A stretch of 64,000 bases of DNA. Origin: Clavulina sp. PMI_390. Lineage: Eukaryota; Basidiomycota; Agaricomycetes; Cantharellales; Hydnaceae. The stretch is taken from contig WIDE01000048.1 of assembly GCA_015039315.1 (NCBI GenBank), forward strand, positions 125,431-189,430, in the 5' to 3' direction. The translations under genes were made by a program, and so were the position numbers. Below the pieces are notes generated by a model. That model did not search any database and was not told the DNA's origin. It saw only the letters and a program-made list of their open reading frames with translations. This document shows, piece after piece, positions 59,573-64,000 of the stretch; the stretch's first letter is position 1, and each line of letters starts with the position of its first letter.

Positions 59573-61599
59573 TTACGCGAGCAAAAATTCATCGGCACCC
59601 TCTACAACGAGTCGCCAGAATTCATCCACAACACCCTCTTGGAACCCCAAGGTATCCCAGCCCAAGCTGAGCCAGAGTTTGCCTGCAAAGGTGTACCCAA
59701 ACATGAGCATCCCTCCGCGACGTTGGCGGCTCCCAGTGTTCAGGCGTTCCAGAACAAGATCAGGGTACGACGCGTGCTGATACACGCCATCGAGGTTCCC
59801 TAAGAGGGACACACCCATGAGAGCCGCGCGATCGTTCGAAATGCGCTTCGGTAAAAGGTCTTCAGCGTTCCCTAACGTTTTATCCGCTGGAGCCATCGGC
59901 GAGGGAGGGAGAATACCGGCAGCCTCGTCGTCCATGCGAGCAAACTTCTTTGCTCGGACGCCCCGCTCCTGAGCCACCTCGCGCACCCTGCTCATCAGCA
60001 TTGGGCTTCTTACGTTCCGTGCAGTTTGTGCTTTAGCGCTACGTGCGCGAGTCCAGAATGTTGCGGCAGGCGACAAACCAACGAATGAGGGGAAGATCAC
60101 GTTGAAATACCCCAGAGAGAGAAACCAGACGGAAAGTGATGCAGTAGTGGGGACAAGGGATGACCGGACATTGAGGGCGGTGTAAATCATCATTGGCAGC
60201 GTGCGCCGATCGGAAGATTCGGAAGGAGAAGTGGGCGGGGACGTCTTCTCGGTTTCGGGACTGACCGACTGCTTAGGAGGACGCGCGCTTCTCGGTGAAG
60301 TTCGAAGATGTCGACGAAAAGTCGAGAAGAGATTGTGAAGCAGGGAGGTAAGTGATTGAGACACGCGCCCCCATAGTGTCGCAGGGCGAGAGACAGAATA
60401 ATCGGGCACGATGCTGGACAAAGAGGACGAGGCGGTAGATGTGAGTGGTGCAGGGGCAGAGAGACTTGCCCTCGCCTCCGACTCGAGCATCCTGCACCAC
60501 GCAATGTTGCACAGCGCGAACATGGCATTCGATATAGTGACCCCTTCCGATTTGCACTTCTTGAGCATGAGCTTGGTGCGGCCAGCATCAAACGAAACAG
60601 TGGCCACTCTTGTCTTTCTTGATGATGCCTTGCTTCTTGGAAAGATTTGCGAGCCCTTTGTCAAAAATAGAATGAGCCAAGCCGTGCCTGAGTATATCAA
60701 ACAGGGTCACCGTGGACATACCACCATTCGAGTCTCGTTGCACTGAAACTCTATTTTGCTGGCTGCGTTTCGCAGCAGCCCTGGCGATTCTGGGAGCCGG
60801 TCCTCTGTTGCGACGGGCAACCAAGCGGAAGATGGATTTTCTGTCCATCCACGATTCGCAAAGGCCCATTCTTTTTCCAGAACCGATCTCAGATCGAGAA
60901 GTTGGGCGTCGGCATCGTCAGAGTTCCCTCGGGAGCCGAGGAGTGAGAAAAGCTCATTTGCCGTGGCGTGGAGAGCATGACCATCGCCGATAAAGTGGGT
61001 TGCACAGAGCATAACATGAAACGTCTGAACTGCGGCGTCGGTGGAGTTATCATTTGATTCAATGGCGACTGGAGCGACGATCAGCATTGAGAGGCGATCC
61101 ACCGACAGGTTGCGGGGTCCATTCAAATAAAAATTCAAAAGATCCTCCTCGCTGGTAGGGTCCTTGAGAATGACATCCTGAGATGCGCCCTGGAGGGCGT
61201 CATTGATGGAGGAAGGAGGCGAGAATCTGTGAAAGGAAGCGGGAGGGAGTCTAAGTGGAGTGGCGACCGCCGGTAAGCGATCAACACATACGAGAATGCG
61301 GTTTCATCATAACGACCCTCCGGTGCCTTGATGGTGGACGCAAGGAGGGGATGTCTTAGTCGGAGAATAGCCCAAGCCTGGGTGAGGCGTTCATGATGGA
61401 GGAGATGGCGGGGAGCGGTGAGGGAAATGTGTACTATAATCGAGAATAAATGCAGGTGAGCCCTCGAACGACGCGACTCCGAAATAAACAACGCGCCAAG
61501 GCCGTGTCTCAGAGGAATCCAAGAGCGAGAAGACAAGGTAACTCGGTAGAAAAACAACGAATGAGACTCACAGTACATATCGTTTACTCCATCTTCCAT
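59573..61599 (-). CDS. CoA-dependent acyltransferase-like protein (condensation/CAT fold)
   Basis: Four exons (61572-61599, 61292-61433, 60722-61226 and 59573-60655) sum to 1758 nt, or 585 aa. The active-site motif is HFIGDGHA, an HxxxDG form shared by BAHD, condensation and alcohol-acetyltransferase enzymes. The N-terminal subdomain reads HHERLTQAWAILRLRHPLLA, the usual start of this fold. The second subdomain starts at VSFDAGRTKLMLKKCKSEGV then TISNAMFALCNIAWCRM. A Ser/Pro-rich insertion (ARPPKQSVSPETEKTSPPTS) lies in the middle, next to the TALNVRSSLVP motif. It ends in KLWLSLGWDTLGFQEGVV. The substrate and donor are unknown; a small-molecule O- or N-acyltransferase is likely. It is not next to other biosynthetic genes, so a gene cluster is not indicated. 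The extreme N terminus could include another upstream exon. Confidence 0.8.
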
Positions 61600-63107
61600 T
61601 CCTACTCCGCGACTGGGCAGAAAATATGAACTGCGAGCGAGACAAGGATTGAATCGGACGGAAGGAGTTTCACAATAGCGATCGCCGGCTTACAGTTCTG
61701 CATTGCTGAGAGGACGTTCGGCCATATGATGGATGCTCAAGGTATAATACGCCACAAGACTGCGAGAGAAGGGGGAGGAGGGGGGAGTGGAGGACGAGGA
61801 GGGGGGCGTGTAAGAATGATATCGAGTTCCTTTTCTTCCCTATGATATATCAACGGTTCGCAGAATATGTAATTGGGACCTCGGAGTATGTGAGCCTAAT
61901 AGAGCACTCCTCGTGATGACAGGCACACTCCAGAAAAAGCCTGCCTTTCACAGGACCCTGAATAGAGTCTATCAACCACTAGTTCGACGGCGGACCCGAT
62001 TTTGCGAAGCATAGTTGATTTGAAAATGCTGGAAATTTGAAACCGAGACAGAAGGCTTGTGGAGTACCTCCAAACTTGCCCGGTGATGGTCGAGAGGGAA
62101 GTGAATGCTGGTGGCTGCGAACAAAATGTACCGCAGCGTTCATAAACCCTCTACGTCAAGAAAGCTCCCTGGGACATAAAACGTGTATTGCTGAGTGAAT
62201 CCTGGCATTACTAACGGGCGGTCCTGCCTGTGGGAGGAACCTCGCTGCGTGTAACCTAAATTTGGACGTAACACAACCGAATACGAACTCAGCAGCCATG
62301 CCTCGCCTCTGATTTCCCGATTTCACCTGTGCGATGATTTGCACATGTACGTGTACGATCCCCTAGTTGTAGGATGGAAAAATCGCCTCTCTTCCCATAG
62401 ATTCGCGAAGAGTCGCGCCCGTAATTAGTGACCCAATATTACTAGAGTGTATTACTCGCTCGGCAGAGAGTCCACAATCACTAATAGATTTACGTCTCTA
62501 GATTATCACCGGTAAATGCTATGCCTATCACGATATCGGAAGGTCCAGGCTTGGGAGTCCTTACCTACTGGCATAATTCGGGTGACCCCTTTAACTTCCT
62601 TATGAGTCTGCGCTCATTGAATTACGGGAAATCTACGGAGTTAAACACTGGGTGGCTTAAACGTGTAATTATGCTTAATTTCCCTATCAATGCAAAGCGT
62701 AGTATGTCTGAAGAGTGGAGATTCAACTCAATGGACATTATTTAAAACTCCCAGCCATCCATCCTGATCAACCATGCGACTGCTACGTTATAAACCACGT
62801 TTCTGAGAGAGAGGAGCCAACCCGAACTGTCTCCTGTCCGCCACAAAGTCAAAAGTCGGGAGGTGATCCCGATTAGGACAATTATTATGCCGTATTTGGC
62901 CCGAGCCTCAATTGGATTCACTGGCCAAGCCACTGGGCAGAGCCGCGTGCCACAAGGCGGAGACCTCAGCGTGACCGTGGACGGGTACCTTGAGCCTGCT
63001 CTCAGACACCACCACCAGCAACCCCTCGGCGTTGTTCCCCTCGATACGCCCTTGCTCGGCCCAAAACACCTTGACCAGTGTCTGAGCCTCGTTCTGACTT
63101 CCTGACC
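61600..63107. other. Long intergenic region, no gene recognised
   Basis: About 1.5 kb between divergent genes. It contains a G-rich run near 61770-61805 and short frames without recognisable content. It must hold the promoters of the acyltransferase (-) and the type II membrane protein (+). Confidence 0.45.
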
Positions 63108-63950
63108 ATGTCGCGGCTATTTACTGGCAGACGAAAGGCGTCTGAAGACTTTCGAGGCGTTAGCTCTCTCCTCCCGAGCTCTTCACATCCAAGGCGGTGG
63201 TCTCGGTTCTACATCCTGGTTGTGTTCCTTGTGGCAGTCCTCATCATATCCGCCAACCATTACGATTACTTCTCTGCCTCCACACCCTCCGAGTTTTCTC
63301 AAACAAAGTCACCCCCGCTCCCTCTCAAGCATGACGATAAGTCGAAGGTGGGACCTTACCACCCTACTAAAGTGCTTCGAGGACCACCGACAGAAAAGTT
63401 CCGAGGCAAGTAAACAAGCGCTCATCCGAATCCTGACTCCCAAGTGATTACCTCTTATCATAGACAATCTGCTCCCCGATGTGAAATACGTCACGGGTTG
63501 GATTGGGTGAGTCGGTTTGTCGCTTTGCTGGCTGCCAACACGTCCCTCAATGTTCTCTTTGTAGTGGAGGTCACACCAACGACTTTATGTATGCCAAGCT
63601 GCCTCCACCCTCCATCCGACTGCGGCCAGACAGCTAATTCCCCCTCAATAGGACTTACATCAACTATATCTATATAGGGATATTGACTCATCGTATCCCA
63701 ATCATTGGTCCTTTTGCACCAACCCACGTCGGATTCGACGAAGACCTGATCCCATTTGGCGAAATTTACGATGTGGAGCGTCTTGCTAGCGAAATTGGCC
63801 ACCCAGTGGTTGAATGGCGAGATGTGAAAAAGCCATATAAGGAAGGTGAACCGTTTGAAGCTCTTGGCGGCTGGAGTGTCTGGGCACGGTGGGATAGTAT
63901 TCGAGATCATATGCCCAGAGGTAACAGAATGACAACCCCATTGGGACTAG
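63108..63950 (+). CDS. Type II membrane glycosyltransferase-like protein, cut by the window edge
   Basis: The 5' part of a gene that continues past the right edge. Exons are 63108-63405, 63464-63506, 63565-63588 and 63652-63950 (the last followed by a GTGAGT donor). The N terminus (MSRLFTGRRKASEDFRG) is cytosolic, followed by a signal-anchor helix, FYILVVFLVAVLIISANHY, so the protein should be a type II resident of the secretory pathway. The lumenal part begins DNLLPDVKYVTGWIGGGHTN then DFMTYINYIYIGILTHRIPI and IGPFAPTHVG. This resembles the start of a fungal family with an O-fucosyltransferase-like fold, where GGHTN sits at the nucleotide-sugar site; that is inferred from pattern only. Exon 3 is 24 nt. 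The first intron begins GCAAGT, a GC-AG intron in full consensus context. Confidence 0.75.
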
Positions 63951-64000
63951 GTGAGTGAACATGCCCTCGGATGTTGGGCGCCTCGACTAAACTGTTTCGG

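Noticed and set aside
59573..61599. A secondary-metabolite cluster around the acyltransferase
   Set aside because: Neighbours are UFD1 and a glycosyltransferase-like gene; no polyketide synthase, terpene cyclase, NRPS or P450 is present in the window.

Overview
The window is nuclear DNA of a filamentous basidiomycete, most likely an Agaricomycete. Genes are dense, lie on both strands, and are cut by many short GT-AG introns (about 50-90 nt). Proteins match Basidiomycota families, including a DUF6534-type membrane protein, an IRS4-like EH protein and an INP54-like phosphatase. A Rhizoctonia/Cantharellales-like source is a guess that I cannot test here. I see no rRNA, tRNA, CRISPR array, intact transposon or prophage. 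I spliced the genes by hand using splice consensus, reading frame and family similarity. For most multi-exon genes the exon lengths sum to a multiple of three, and exon coordinates are given in the entries.

Layout. 0.9-9 kb: an AIF/FSP1-like flavin oxidoreductase (-), an IRS4-like EH-domain protein (-) and a Rab6/Ypt6 GTPase (-). 9.4-10.8 kb: a HAD sugar/glycerol phosphatase (+). 11-22 kb: an accessory block with WD-like paralogue A (-), three tandem C2H2 zinc-finger paralogues (+) and a tentative His-rich gene (-). 22.8-37.3 kb: arylamine N-acetyltransferase (-), a hypothetical Gln/Pro-rich protein (-), inositol polyphosphate 5-phosphatase (+), a single-pass membrane protein (-), a Gfo/Idh/MocA oxidoreductase (+) and a 13-exon DUF6534-type membrane protein (+). 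38-46 kb: three tandem WD-like paralogues in direct orientation, the first a pseudogene (B), the other two intact (C, D). 46.9-64 kb: a conserved housekeeping block with MTR10-like importin (-), peroxisomal-type acyl-CoA thioesterase (-), RAD14/XPA (+), a mitochondrial RsfS/Iojap-like protein (+), SPF45 splicing factor (-), UFD1 (+), a CoA-dependent acyltransferase-like protein (-), and a glycosyltransferase-like type II membrane protein (+) that runs off the right edge.

The most unusual content is the four-member WD-like family. A roughly 110-residue N-terminal domain that I do not recognise is joined to a WD40-like propeller; one copy sits inverted 25 kb from a tandem trio that includes a decaying member. 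The triplicated zinc-finger genes are the second expansion. Both families have exactly conserved intron positions. The window also contains several very small exons (9, 11, 12, 19, 20 and 24 nt, and a first coding exon holding only ATG) and two GC-AG introns.
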